54,390 nucleotides of DNA from Lysobacteraceae bacterium (GTDB lineage: Bacteria > Pseudomonadota > Gammaproteobacteria > Nevskiales > Nevskiaceae). Shown here piece by piece: positions 1 through 8,578 of this stretch; positions within the stretch are counted from its first letter, which is position 1, and each line of letters begins with the position of its first letter. The DNA is taken from contig PNMW01000010.1 in NCBI GenBank assembly GCA_013823855.1, forward strand, positions 1 through 54,390, given 5' to 3'. The translations under genes were made by a program, and so were the position numbers. The notes under the pieces were generated by a model. That model saw only the letters and a program-made list of their open reading frames with translations, was not told the origin of the DNA and did no database searches.

Positions 1-3000
1 AGCAACCCGACGCAGTTCCTGTCGAACCTGCTGGTCGGCACCGGCACGACCGACGCCACTCGCGCCCAGGCGCTGTGCAACCTCTACGGCCTGCTCGGGC
101 TCAACTCGCCGGTGGTGCAGCTGCCGGCGGTCGGCCTGGTGCTGCAGCTGCTGCTCGGCGGGGTGTCGACGCTGAGCTGCGGCACGCTCAATTTCCTGCT
201 CGGCATTCCGCTGCTCAGTGCCACCCTGAACCCGCTGCTGGCCGGCTTCGTCGGCCAGCTGGTCAGCGGCCTGATCAGCCCGCTGCTGACCACCGTCGTC
301 GGCCAGCTGCCGGCCACGGTGATCGGGCTGCTGAACACCACGTTCAGCGGCATCCTCAACCTCGGTCAGGTCAGCCTGATCGCGCTGCTCGAAGCGATTC
401 TCAGCAACCTGATCAACACCAACGTGGCGATCATGGTGTCGCATGCCGATCGCGCCACCGCCGCCGGAGCACCGGGCAGCGCCTGCAGCTTTGCCGACAG
501 CGCCAGCATCCCGGCCGCCCGGCGCACCACCGCCGGCTGCAGCAACGGCGCCTACATGCTGGTCGGCTTCACGCCGCTGCTGAACCAGGGCTCGGTGACC
601 ACGCTGGTCAACCGGGTCGGCTCGCTGCTGACCAACACCCTCAACCCGACCCACCTGCTGAACTCGGTCACCGCACTGCTCAGCACCACGGTCACCACGC
701 CGACCCAGCTGCTGCCGCCGTACCAGGGCAAGGAGGCCTATGCCGAGCTGATGCACTACCTCGCCGGCCGCGAGGTCTACAACGCGCCGCTGGCGCGCTG
801 GGACGGGCTGACCGGGCCGCTGACCCGCGACACCACGATCGAGCTGGCCAGCGGCCTGTACAGCAAGCCGGCGCTGGAATGCCGGACCGCGAACGTGCTC
901 AACGTGATGCTGACCAACAACATCCGCGATACCGAGTCCGACGCCACGCTGCGCGCCTACCTGCCGGCGCTGCCGGCCAGCGGCGCGATCACCCTCGGCG
1001 ACGTGGTGCGCCAGACCTCGGCGCCCAATGCTTTCAAGGACAAGGACAACAACGACGTCAGCCTGCGCTCGTTCTTCCTGATCCAGAACCTGCTGACCAG
1101 CACCGCCACACTCGCCAACACCGGCGCCACCGTGCTCGCCTATGTCGACAGCCTCGGGCTGCTCGGCCTCGGCCAGAGCCTGGCGCCGCTGCTGAAGCCG
1201 ACCCTGGTCACCGATGCCGCGCTGGTCACGCCCAGAGTCGCCACCAGCCCGCAATCGGCGAACGGCCTGCTGGAACCGGCCTACTTCGCGCAGTTCCGGC
1301 CCCGCGACGGCGGCAGCCCGAACTGGGACGGCAACATCAAGGTGCTGCGCTTCAGCCGCGACAGCAGCGGCGTGCCGCGCTTCCTCGACAGCGCCGGCAA
1401 CAACGGCATCGCCAGCGATGGCCGGATCGCTGGCGGCGCGCTGACCATCGGCACCCGCGGCGGTGCGCTCGGCGGCGCCGGGGTCGACGGCCGCACCACC
1501 ACGCTCGGCGGTGTCGGCCAGAACATTCCGGGCTATCGGGTCGGCGGCGGCGGCAACCCCGGCCGCATCAACAGCGATGGCGCCCGGCAGGTCTTCTACG
1601 ACGCGCTGAATGCCTCGAATGTGCCGTCGCTGGCCGCCCTCGATGCCGACTCCCAGGCGGTGCGCGATGCGCTGAAAGCCGATCTCGGCGTCACCGGCAC
1701 CACCGCCGCCGACGACAGCCTGCGCCGCGCGCTGCTGCTGCACGCCCGCGGCTTCAATGTCGGCAGCACGACCGCACCGCTCGGCTCCGGGACCGGCCTG
1801 ACCGGCGTCAGCGGTCGTCCCTGGCTGCTCGGGGCGGTGCTGCATTCGCAGCCGGTGGCGGTCAACTACGGCGCCCGCAGCGGCTTTACCAGCGCCAGTC
1901 CCGACATCCGCCTGCTGTTCGGCTCGGCCGACGGCCTGCTGCATTCGGTGAAGAACAACGACCTGTCGGAAACCTGGGCGTTCATGCCGCGCGCCACGAT
2001 GGCCAGCCTGAAGACCTTGCGCGACGACCGCTATGCGCAGGCTTTCCCGTACGGCGTCGACGGCACACCGAGCGTGCTGGTCATCGATCGCGGCACCAGC
2101 ACCACGCTCGCCGAAGGCGGGCCGGCCGATGGCGTGATCAACAGCAGCAATGGCAACGATCACGTCTACGCCTTCTTCGGCCTGCGCCGCGGCGGCAAGC
2201 ACCGCTACGCGCTCGAGATCACCGACCCCGACCGCCCGCGCCTGCTCTGGCGCATCGGCCCGGACGGCCTGTACAGCGCCGATGCCGCGGTGCCCGGGCT
2301 GGTCACCGGTTCGGCTGCCCAGTTCGCGGAACTCGCGCTGAGCTTCGGCGCCGCCGCGATCGGCCGGATGCGCATCACCACTGCACCGGGCACCACAGTG
2401 ACCCGCCCGGTGCTGCTGTTCGGCGGCGGCTACAACGGCGGCGTGGCCGCCAATGGCAGCCGGATCGGCAAGGACGCCAGCAACAGCCGGGCAGCGACCG
2501 CAGCGGCAGCGGTCGGCGTCGACGACAGCCTCGGCAACGCGCTGTACGTCGTCGATGCCGTCACCGGCGAGCTGATCTGGAAGGCCAATCGCAGCGCCAG
2601 CACCTCGATCGTCGGCTACGACAGCAGCACCCGGCTGTTCCGGCATCCGCTGCTGGCCGACAGCATCGCGTCCGAGGTCACCGCGCTCGACACCGATGGC
2701 GATGGCCTGACCGATCGCCTGTATGTCGGCGACACCGGCGGCCGCGTCTGGCGCGCCGATTTCCCGGGCACCGACCGCAGCGCCTGGACGCTCGGGCCGA
2801 TCGCCAGCCTCGGCCGGAGCCATCCGGTCGGCACCGCGACGGCCGACACCGGCAACGCCGACGATCGCCGCTTCTTCCACGCGCCGGACTACGTGCCCGG
2901 CCGCGACGCCAGCGGCGGCTTCGACGCCGTGGTGATCGGCTCCGGCGACCGCGAGGACCCGTTCAACCGCAGCACCGGCAACTGGCTGTACACGATCCGC

Positions 3001-3546
3001 GACCGCGACACGACCTCCGGCAAGTCGCTGACCGATACCGGCGTCGACGGCGTGATCGCCTCGCCGACCGACACCCGGCTGATCCGCCAGGCCAGCCTGG
3101 CCGACATCAGCACCGCCTGCGCCAGCGTCGCCAATGCCGCCTGCCCGACCGGCGCCACCGCCAGCAGCGGCTGGCGCCTGCAGCTGGCGAACTCCGGCGA
3201 GAAAGCGGTATCGGCGCCGGTGACCGTCGGCAATGTGGTCAGCCTGTCGAGCTTCGTGCCGCCGCCGGTCGGTGGCACCAGCTGCGTGCCCAGCGAAGGC
3301 AGCAGCCGCCTCTACGGCGTGCGCCTGCTCGACGGCCGCCCGGCGGTGCAGCAGTTCATCAGCGACGACGATGCCGCCCCCCGCAGCCGGCGCGCCGCAG
3401 CGCCCGGGATCGCCGGCGAAGCCACCGCACTGACCCCGCAGCTGACCGCGATCAACGCCGAGACCCTGAATGCCGCGGTTCCACTGATCTACCGGACGTT
3501 CTGGCGCGAGCGACGCGAGGACGAGGAAAAACCGGTGGCACAATGA
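1..3546 (+). CDS. pilY1: PilY1-like type IV pilus tip adhesin, 5' end cut off
   Basis: The reading frame is open from base 1, so the start lies outside the window; 1181 residues are visible. The C-terminal half has the PilY1 beta-propeller signatures: GLRRGGKHRYALEITDPD followed by LLWRI, then PVLLFGGGYNGG, and a calcium-loop motif DTDGDGLTD (bases 2689-2715) followed by RLYVGDTGGRVWRADF. PilY1 is a secreted, pilus-associated protein that primes pilus assembly, binds surfaces and influences retraction through calcium. The segment NVAIMVSHADR...CSNGAYMLVGF and the later YQGKEAYAEL match the start of the family's conserved central part. Oddly, the visible N-terminal stretch (about residues 1-140, and again about 180-240) is Leu/Thr/Asn-rich low complexity. 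pilE follows after 55 bases. Confidence 0.9.
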   Translation, partial: SNPTQFLSNLLVGTGTTDATRAQALCNLYGLLGLNSPVVQLPAVGLVLQLLLGGVSTLSCGTLNFLLGIPLLSATLNPLLAGFVGQLVSGLISPLLTTVVGQLPATVIGLLNTTFSGILNLGQVSLIALLEAILSNLINTNVAIMVSHADRATAAGAPGSACSFADSASIPAARRTTAGCSNGAYMLVGFTPLLNQGSVTTLVNRVGSLLTNTLNPTHLLNSVTALLSTTVTTPTQLLPPYQGKEAYAELMHYLAGREVYNAPLARWDGLTGPLTRDTTIELASGLYSKPALECRTANVLNVMLTNNIRDTESDATLRAYLPALPASGAITLGDVVRQTSAPNAFKDKDNNDVSLRSFFLIQNLLTSTATLANTGATVLAYVDSLGLLGLGQSLAPLLKPTLVTDAALVTPRVATSPQSANGLLEPAYFAQFRPRDGGSPNWDGNIKVLRFSRDSSGVPRFLDSAGNNGIASDGRIAGGALTIGTRGGALGGAGVDGRTTTLGGVGQNIPGYRVGGGGNPGRINSDGARQVFYDALNASNVPSLAALDADSQAVRDALKADLGVTGTTAADDSLRRALLLHARGFNVGSTTAPLGSGTGLTGVSGRPWLLGAVLHSQPVAVNYGARSGFTSASPDIRLLFGSADGLLHSVKNNDLSETWAFMPRATMASLKTLRDDRYAQAFPYGVDGTPSVLVIDRGTSTTLAEGGPADGVINSSNGNDHVYAFFGLRRGGKHRYALEITDPDRPRLLWRIGPDGLYSADAAVPGLVTGSAAQFAELALSFGAAAIGRMRITTAPGTTVTRPVLLFGGGYNGGVAANGSRIGKDASNSRAATAAAAVGVDDSLGNALYVVDAVTGELIWKANRSASTSIVGYDSSTRLFRHPLLADSIASEVTALDTDGDGLTDRLYVGDTGGRVWRADFPGTDRSAWTLGPIASLGRSHPVGTATADTGNADDRRFFHAPDYVPGRDASGGFDAVVIGSGDREDPFNRSTGNWLYTIRDRDTTSGKSLTDTGVDGVIASPTDTRLIRQASLADISTACASVANAACPTGATASSGWRLQLANSGEKAVSAPVTVGNVVSLSSFVPPPVGGTSCVPSEGSSRLYGVRLLDGRPAVQQFISDDDAAPRSRRAAAPGIAGEATALTPQLTAINAETLNAAVPLIYRTFWRERREDEEKPVAQ

Positions 3547-3601
3547 CGCCCGTCCCAGGTTCGGCGCTGACCGCCGACCGCTTGCCCACGAACCCGACCC
3601 C

Positions 3602-4114
3602 ATGACGCAGTCACGCGGTTTCACGTTGATCGAACTGATGGTGGCCGTGGTCGTCGTCGCCATCCTGGCGACCCTGGCACTGCCGTCGTTCCGGCAGTAC
3701 TCGGTGCGCACCAACCGCACGGTCGCCAAGACCGTGCTCAGCCAGATCGCCCAGCAGCAGGAAGCCTGGTTCGGTGACCGCAAGGGCTATGCCTCGCGTC
3801 TGAGCCTGCTCGGCTACCCGGCCGATGCGCTGTACATCGACGCTTCCGGCGAGATGCGCTCCGGCACCAGCCGCGACAGCACCTACCGGATCAGCCTCGC
3901 GGCGGCCGGCAGCGGCGATTTCGCGCGCTGCTCGTCGGCCACGCCTTCCGCCGAAGCGGTGCGCCTGGCCTGGGTGCTGATCGCCGAGCCGCAGAACGCC
4001 CAGTCAAGCAGCGATTTCGGCTGCGGCACCCTGTGCCTGTATTCGACCGGCCAGCGCGGCGCCACGGCGCCGGTGGATTCCGACACCATGTACAAGCAGT
4101 GCTGGGCCCGCTGA
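3602..4114 (+). CDS. pilE: Type IV minor pilin PilE
   Basis: A 170-residue prepilin-like protein. It has a short leader MTQSRG, then FTLIELMVAVVVVAILATLA: the prepilin peptidase cleavage site after Gly6, Glu at mature position 5 and the hydrophobic N-terminal helix of type IVa pilins. The body has three Cys (near CSSATPS, FGCGTLC and the end YKQCWAR), fitting the family's disulfide-bonded C-terminal loop. PilE is a minor pilin of the PilY1-associated priming complex in the inner membrane and at the pilus tip. It sits directly after the PilY1 gene, as in Pseudomonas, but no pilY2 is seen between them. The gene ends next to a REPIN-like repeat and converges with lspA. Confidence 0.92.
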   Translation: MTQSRGFTLIELMVAVVVVAILATLALPSFRQYSVRTNRTVAKTVLSQIAQQQEAWFGDRKGYASRLSLLGYPADALYIDASGEMRSGTSRDSTYRISLAAAGSGDFARCSSATPSAEAVRLAWVLIAEPQNAQSSSDFGCGTLCLYSTGQRGATAPVDSDTMYKQCWAR

Positions 4115-4124
4115 GCAGTGTGTC

Positions 4125-4191
4125 GTAGGGCGGGTCGCAACCCGCCGTTGACGGTTGCGCCGAGGCCAAAGCGGCGGGTCTCGACCCGCCC
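4125..4191. repeat. REPIN-like inverted repeat, copy 1
   Basis: Two palindromic units, 4125-4146 (GTAG then GGCGGGTCGCAACCCGCC, offset by one G) and 4173-4191 (GGCGGGTCTCGACCCGCC then C), are separated by 26 bases. The reverse complement of this spacer resembles the spacer of the copy at 35899-35963 (shared blocks TTTGGC, CGGCGC, ACC, TCA), so the two are the same element in opposite orientation. It fills the gap between the convergent genes pilE and lspA and could also act as a bidirectional transcription stop. Confidence 0.8.
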
Positions 4192-4207
4192 GCTGCTGAA
4201 GCGCGTC

Positions 4208-4714
4208 TCAGGGCGGTGAGGCCGGGCGGCGCACCGACTGCAGCACCAGGTCGAGAATCATCAGCCCGGCACCCAGGCTGATCGCCATGTCGGCGACGTT
4301 GAACGCGGCGAAATGCCAGTCGCCGACGAAGAACTGGATGAAGTCCAGCACATAGCCGCGGGTCGCGCGATCGATGGCATTGCCCAGCGCGCCACCGAGC
4401 ACGAACACGAAGGCCAGCGCGTTGAGCAGCTGGCCGTGGCGGTTGCTGCGCAGCCACCACAGGATGCCGATGCTGACCGCGCTGCTCAGCACGATGAACA
4501 TCGCCGCCGGCGCCGTGTTCAGCATCGAGAACGCCGCCCCGGTGTTGTGCAGGCGCACCAGGTTGAAATACGGCATCACCGGGATGCTGTCGTAGAGCAC
4601 CAGCGCGCGATCGACGAAGTACTTGGTCAGCTGGTCGACCGCGATCACGAACGCCGCGATCCACAGCAGCCGCAGGTTGTCGAACGGCGTCTTGCCGGCG
4701 CGTGCTTCAGACAT
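4208..4714 (-). CDS. lspA: Lipoprotein signal peptidase (signal peptidase II)
   Basis: A 168-residue inner-membrane aspartyl protease that cleaves the signal peptide of prolipoproteins after diacylglycerol transfer. The visible family motifs are VDQLTKYFVD in TM1, NTGAAFSML, and the two catalytic aspartates in GNAIDRATRGYVLDF and FNVADMAIS. About four transmembrane segments fit the sequence. I chose the start MSEARAGKTPF at 4714, which overlaps the ileS stop by 8 bases (ATGTCTGA); the frame stays open to 4852 but the extra residues are Arg/Ala-rich and unlike the family. In Pseudomonas, fkpB and ispH follow lspA; here the next genes are pilE and pilY1 on the other strand. Confidence 0.95.
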   Translation of the reverse strand: MSEARAGKTPFDNLRLLWIAAFVIAVDQLTKYFVDRALVLYDSIPVMPYFNLVRLHNTGAAFSMLNTAPAAMFIVLSSAVSIGILWWLRSNRHGQLLNALAFVFVLGGALGNAIDRATRGYVLDFIQFFVGDWHFAAFNVADMAISLGAGLMILDLVLQSVRRPASPP

Positions 4715-7586
4715 GCTGGCGCGCCTCGCCCGGCCCGTCGATATTGCTGATGCAGCGGCCGCACAGCGCCGGGTGCGCGGCGTGGCTGCCGACGTCCGGA
4801 CGACGATGCCAGCAGCGGCCGCACTTCTCCGCGCTGGTTGCCGCGGCGGCAATCCAGATCGTCACGCCGCTCTCGAGCTTCGCTTCGCGTGCGCTCGCCG
4901 GCTTCAGCGCCAGCGGCTGCGCCGAGGCGCCCGAGGTGATGAACCAGAAGCGCAGCTCGTCGCCGACCTTGGCCAGCGCAGCTTCGGCCGCGCCATCGGC
5001 ATACAGCGCGACATCGGCATCGAGCGCCGAACCGATGGTGCCGGCGGCCCGCAGGGTTTCCAGTTCCTTCTTGACCGCTTCGCGGGCTTCGAGCAGCACG
5101 GCCCAGTCGGCGTCGCTCACCGAAGTGGCGCCAACGGCCGGCAGCGCGTACCAGGTCTGGATGAACACGGTCTGGCGGCGATCACCCGGCAGCAGCTTCC
5201 AGATCTCGTCGGCGGTGAACGACAGGATCGGCGCAATCCAGCGGACCATCGCCTCGGCGATGTGCAGCAGCACGGTCTGCGCCGAACGGCGTGCATGACT
5301 GGCTTCGGGCAAGGTGTAGAGCCGGTCCTTCAGCACGTCGAGATACAGGCTGCCGAGGTCGACCGCGCAGTAGTTGTGCAGCAGCTGGTAGACCTGATGG
5401 AACTGCTTGGCGCCGTAGGCCGCCTGGATTTCGCCCTGCACACGGCCCAGTTCGGCGAGCGCCCAGCGATCCATCGACAGCAGCTGATCCGGCGCGACCG
5501 TGTGCAGCGCCGGATCGAAGCCGTGCAGGTTCGACAGCAGGTAGCGCACCGTGTTGCGGATGCGCCGGTAGGCGTCGGCGATCCGCTTCAGCAGGTTGTC
5601 GCTGATCGCGATCTCGCCCGAGTAATCGCTGGCCGCGACCCAGAGGCGCAGCACGTCGGCGCCGAGGGTCTTGGTCACCGTCTGCGGGGCGACGACATTG
5701 CCCAGCGACTTCGACATCTTGTTGCCCTTCTCGTCGACCGTGAAGCCGTGGGTCAGCACCGCCTTGTACGGCGAGCGGCCCCGCATCGCGACCGAGGTCA
5801 GCAAGCTGGACTGGAACCAGCCGCGGTGCTGGTCCGAGCCCTCCAGGTACATGTCGGCCTGCGGTGCCAAGCCATCGGCATCGAGCTTGTCCGGATGGTT
5901 GGCGACGAAGCTGCATTGATGGACGGACCCGGAATCGAACCAGACGTCGAGCGTGTCCGGACACTTGTCGTAATGCTCGGCGTCCTCGCTGATCCAGTCC
6001 GACACGCTGGAGCCGAACCAGGCTTCGAGGCCGTTGGCATCGACGGCATCGGCGACCCGCCGCAGCAGGGCTTCGGAATCCGGATGCAGGGTCTGGGTGC
6101 GGCGATCGACCAGCACCGCCATCGGCACGCCCCAGGTGCGCTGGCGCGAGATGCACCAGTCCGGCCGCTCGGCGACCATGCCGCGGATGCGGTCCTCGCC
6201 CCAGCCGGGAATCCATTCGGTCTTGGCAATGGCGTCCAGCGCCTGCGGCCGCAGGCCGTTGCCGTCCATCGACACGAACCACTGCGGCGTCGCGCGGAAG
6301 ATCAGCGGCGTCTTGTGGCGCCAGCAGTGCGGATAGCTGTGATCGAATTTGCTGACGTGGACCAGCGCGCCGGCCTCGCGCAGCGCGTTGATCACCGGCT
6401 CGTCGACCTTGCGCACGTACAGGCCGCCGACCACCGGCGTGCCGGCGGCGTAGACGCCGGTGCCCATCAGCGGGCTTTCAACCGCGATGCCGTTGGCGAC
6501 ACCGATGTTGTAGTCGTCGACACCGTGCGCCGGCGCGGTGTGGACGAGGCCGGTGCCGGCGTCGAGCGTGACGTGCTCCCCGCACAGGATCGGCAGGGCC
6601 GCGTTCGCGGCGTCGAAGGGGTGCGCGTAGGTCCTGCCGGCCAGTGCCGCGCCGCGGGCCTTGCCGAGCACGACGGGTGCCGCCACGCCATAACGCTTGG
6701 CACAGGCTTCGAGCAGGCCTTCGGCCAGCACCAGACGACCGTGCTCGCCCATCTCGACCAGCAGGTAATCCAGTTCCGGGTTGACCGAGGTCGCCTTGTT
6801 GGCGGGGATGGTCCACGGCGTCGTGGTCCAGATGACGTAGCGGATCGGGGCTGCGCCGCTGGTACCGAACACGGCGGCGAGCGCGGCCGGATCATGGGCC
6901 GTGAAGCCGACATCGATCGCGAAGCTGGTCTTGTCCTGGTATTCGACTTCCGCTTCGGCCAGCGACGAGCCGCAGTCCAGGCACCAGTGCACCGGCTTGA
7001 AGCCGCGCGTGACGTGGCCGTTGGCGACGATCCGCGACAGCACGCGGAGCTGCTCGGCCTCGAACTTCGGATCCATCGTCAGGTAGGGCTTTTCCCAGTC
7101 GGCGAGCACGCCGAGGCGCTTGAAGTCGGCGCGTTGACGGGCGATCTGCTCGCCGGCGTACTTGCGGCACTCGGCACGGAATTCGGCGGCGTTGAGCTTG
7201 TCGCCGACCTTGCCGAACTTCTTTTCAACCTGCAGTTCGATCGGCAGGCCGTGGCAGTCCCAGCCCGGCGTGAACGGCGCATGGAAGCCGTCGAGGCGCG
7301 CGGCCTTGACGATCATGTCCTTGAGCACCTTGTTGACCGCATGGCCGATATGGATGTCGCCGTTGGCGTACGGCGGGCCGTCGACGAACCAGTAGTCCGG
7401 CCGGCCCTTGGTTGCCGCGTCGATCTGCGCGTACAAACCCTTTCCTTGGCGCTCGCCTTCCCAGGCTTCCAGCATCTTCGGCTCGCGGGCGGCCAGGTTC
7501 GCCTGCATCGGGAAGTCGGTCTGCGGCAGGTTCAGCGTCTGCTTGTAATCCGGGGCAGCGGCGGCGTCTTTGACGGTGTCGTTCAC
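4707..7586 (-). CDS. ileS: Isoleucine--tRNA ligase
   Basis: A 959-residue class I aminoacyl-tRNA synthetase that charges tRNA-Ile and edits Val-tRNA-Ile. The HIGH motif lies in PPYANGDIHIGHAVNK and KMSKS in DEKGNKMSKSLGNVV. The editing domain includes WTTTPWTIPANKATSV, and a C-terminal zinc finger is formed by CGRCWHR and LCGRC. Length fits bacterial type 1 IleRS (about 940 residues). The start is GTG at 7586, overlapping the ribF stop as GTGA, so translation is probably coupled to ribF; lspA overlaps at the other end. It belongs to the murJ-ribF-ileS-lspA cluster. Confidence 0.98.
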   Translation of the reverse strand: MNDTVKDAAAAPDYKQTLNLPQTDFPMQANLAAREPKMLEAWEGERQGKGLYAQIDAATKGRPDYWFVDGPPYANGDIHIGHAVNKVLKDMIVKAARLDGFHAPFTPGWDCHGLPIELQVEKKFGKVGDKLNAAEFRAECRKYAGEQIARQRADFKRLGVLADWEKPYLTMDPKFEAEQLRVLSRIVANGHVTRGFKPVHWCLDCGSSLAEAEVEYQDKTSFAIDVGFTAHDPAALAAVFGTSGAAPIRYVIWTTTPWTIPANKATSVNPELDYLLVEMGEHGRLVLAEGLLEACAKRYGVAAPVVLGKARGAALAGRTYAHPFDAANAALPILCGEHVTLDAGTGLVHTAPAHGVDDYNIGVANGIAVESPLMGTGVYAAGTPVVGGLYVRKVDEPVINALREAGALVHVSKFDHSYPHCWRHKTPLIFRATPQWFVSMDGNGLRPQALDAIAKTEWIPGWGEDRIRGMVAERPDWCISRQRTWGVPMAVLVDRRTQTLHPDSEALLRRVADAVDANGLEAWFGSSVSDWISEDAEHYDKCPDTLDVWFDSGSVHQCSFVANHPDKLDADGLAPQADMYLEGSDQHRGWFQSSLLTSVAMRGRSPYKAVLTHGFTVDEKGNKMSKSLGNVVAPQTVTKTLGADVLRLWVAASDYSGEIAISDNLLKRIADAYRRIRNTVRYLLSNLHGFDPALHTVAPDQLLSMDRWALAELGRVQGEIQAAYGAKQFHQVYQLLHNYCAVDLGSLYLDVLKDRLYTLPEASHARRSAQTVLLHIAEAMVRWIAPILSFTADEIWKLLPGDRRQTVFIQTWYALPAVGATSVSDADWAVLLEAREAVKKELETLRAAGTIGSALDADVALYADGAAEAALAKVGDELRFWFITSGASAQPLALKPASAREAKLESGVTIWIAAAATSAEKCGRCWHRRPDVGSHAAHPALCGRCISNIDGPGEARQHV

Positions 7587-8527
7587 GAGGGCATCAGCTC
7601 AGCGGTGAAATGGGTGCGCGCATCGCGGCCATCGGCCTGCATCTGCGCGGCAAGTGCATCGAGCCCGTCGAACTTGAGCTGCGGACGCAGGAATTTGTGG
7701 AACTCGATCGCGACCTCGCGGCCGTACAGGTTCGGCTTGACGTCGAACACATGGGTTTCAAGCAGGCAGGTGGTCAGACCGAGCGTCGGCCGCACGCCGA
7801 GGCTGGCCACGCCCGGCAGGCCATTCGGCGCTTCGTCCCAGTAGGCCTTCACCGCATAGACGCCGTGGGCCAGCGCCGGCGGCCGGCGCAGATGCAGGTT
7901 GGCGGTGGCCATGCCGAGCTCGCGGCCGAGCTTCAGGCCGTGACGGACGCGGCCGGTGATCCGGTAGCGGCGGTCGAGCAGGCGTTCGACCGTATCCAGG
8001 TCCGGCAAGGCCAGCGCCGCGCGCAGCCCGGTGGAACTGCTGCGCGCGCCATCGAGGGTGACGGTGCCGAGCCCTTCGGCGCTGAAACCGGCGCTGGCGC
8101 CGATCTGCTGCAGCAGGGCCAGATCGCCGGTGCGCCTGGCGCCGTAGCGGAAATCGTCCCCGACGATCACCGCGCGGGCGCCGAGGCCGTCGACCAGCAC
8201 CTGGCGGACGAAGGTTTCCGCGCTCATCGCCGCCAGTCGCGGCCCGAAGCGCAGCAGCAGCACCCGCTCGACACCGAAAGCTTCGAGATCGCGCAGCTTG
8301 CCGCGCAGGTCGGCGATGCGCGGCGGCGGATTGTCGCGCTGGAAGTATTCGCGCGGCATCGGCTCGAAGCTGACCACGGTCGCCGGTACTCCGTGCTCGA
8401 CGGCCAGCGCGCGCAGCCGCGCGATCAGCGCCTGATGGCCGCGATGCAGGCCATCGAAGTTGCCGATCGACACCACGCTGCCGCGATGTCGCGGCGCGAG
8501 GTCATGCAGTCCGCGGATCAGCTCCAT
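7583..8527 (-). CDS. ribF: Bifunctional riboflavin kinase / FAD synthetase
   Basis: A 314-residue cytosolic enzyme that phosphorylates riboflavin to FMN and adenylylates FMN to FAD. The N-terminal nucleotidyltransferase domain shows SIGNFDGLHRGHQALI and VIVGDDFRYGARRTGD. The C-terminal flavokinase domain (from about residue 190) shows ITGRVRHGLKLGRELGMATAN. The length is typical of bacterial RibF. It starts with ATG 51 bases after murJ ends and overlaps the ileS start by 4 bases. No FMN riboswitch-like element fits the short gap upstream, so expression probably follows the upstream transcript. Confidence 0.96.
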   Translation of the reverse strand: MELIRGLHDLAPRHRGSVVSIGNFDGLHRGHQALIARLRALAVEHGVPATVVSFEPMPREYFQRDNPPPRIADLRGKLRDLEAFGVERVLLLRFGPRLAAMSAETFVRQVLVDGLGARAVIVGDDFRYGARRTGDLALLQQIGASAGFSAEGLGTVTLDGARSSSTGLRAALALPDLDTVERLLDRRYRITGRVRHGLKLGRELGMATANLHLRRPPALAHGVYAVKAYWDEAPNGLPGVASLGVRPTLGLTTCLLETHVFDVKPNLYGREVAIEFHKFLRPQLKFDGLDALAAQMQADGRDARTHFTAELMPS

Positions 8528-8578
8528 GGCCGGAAAATTCGTCGGGGAAGGCGCGGATTATAAAGGCGGATCAGCAGC

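Noticed and set aside
4623..7844. Long plus-strand open frames antisense to ileS and ribF
   Set aside because: Arg/Ala/Asp/Gln-rich shadow of well-identified genes; no domain recognised.
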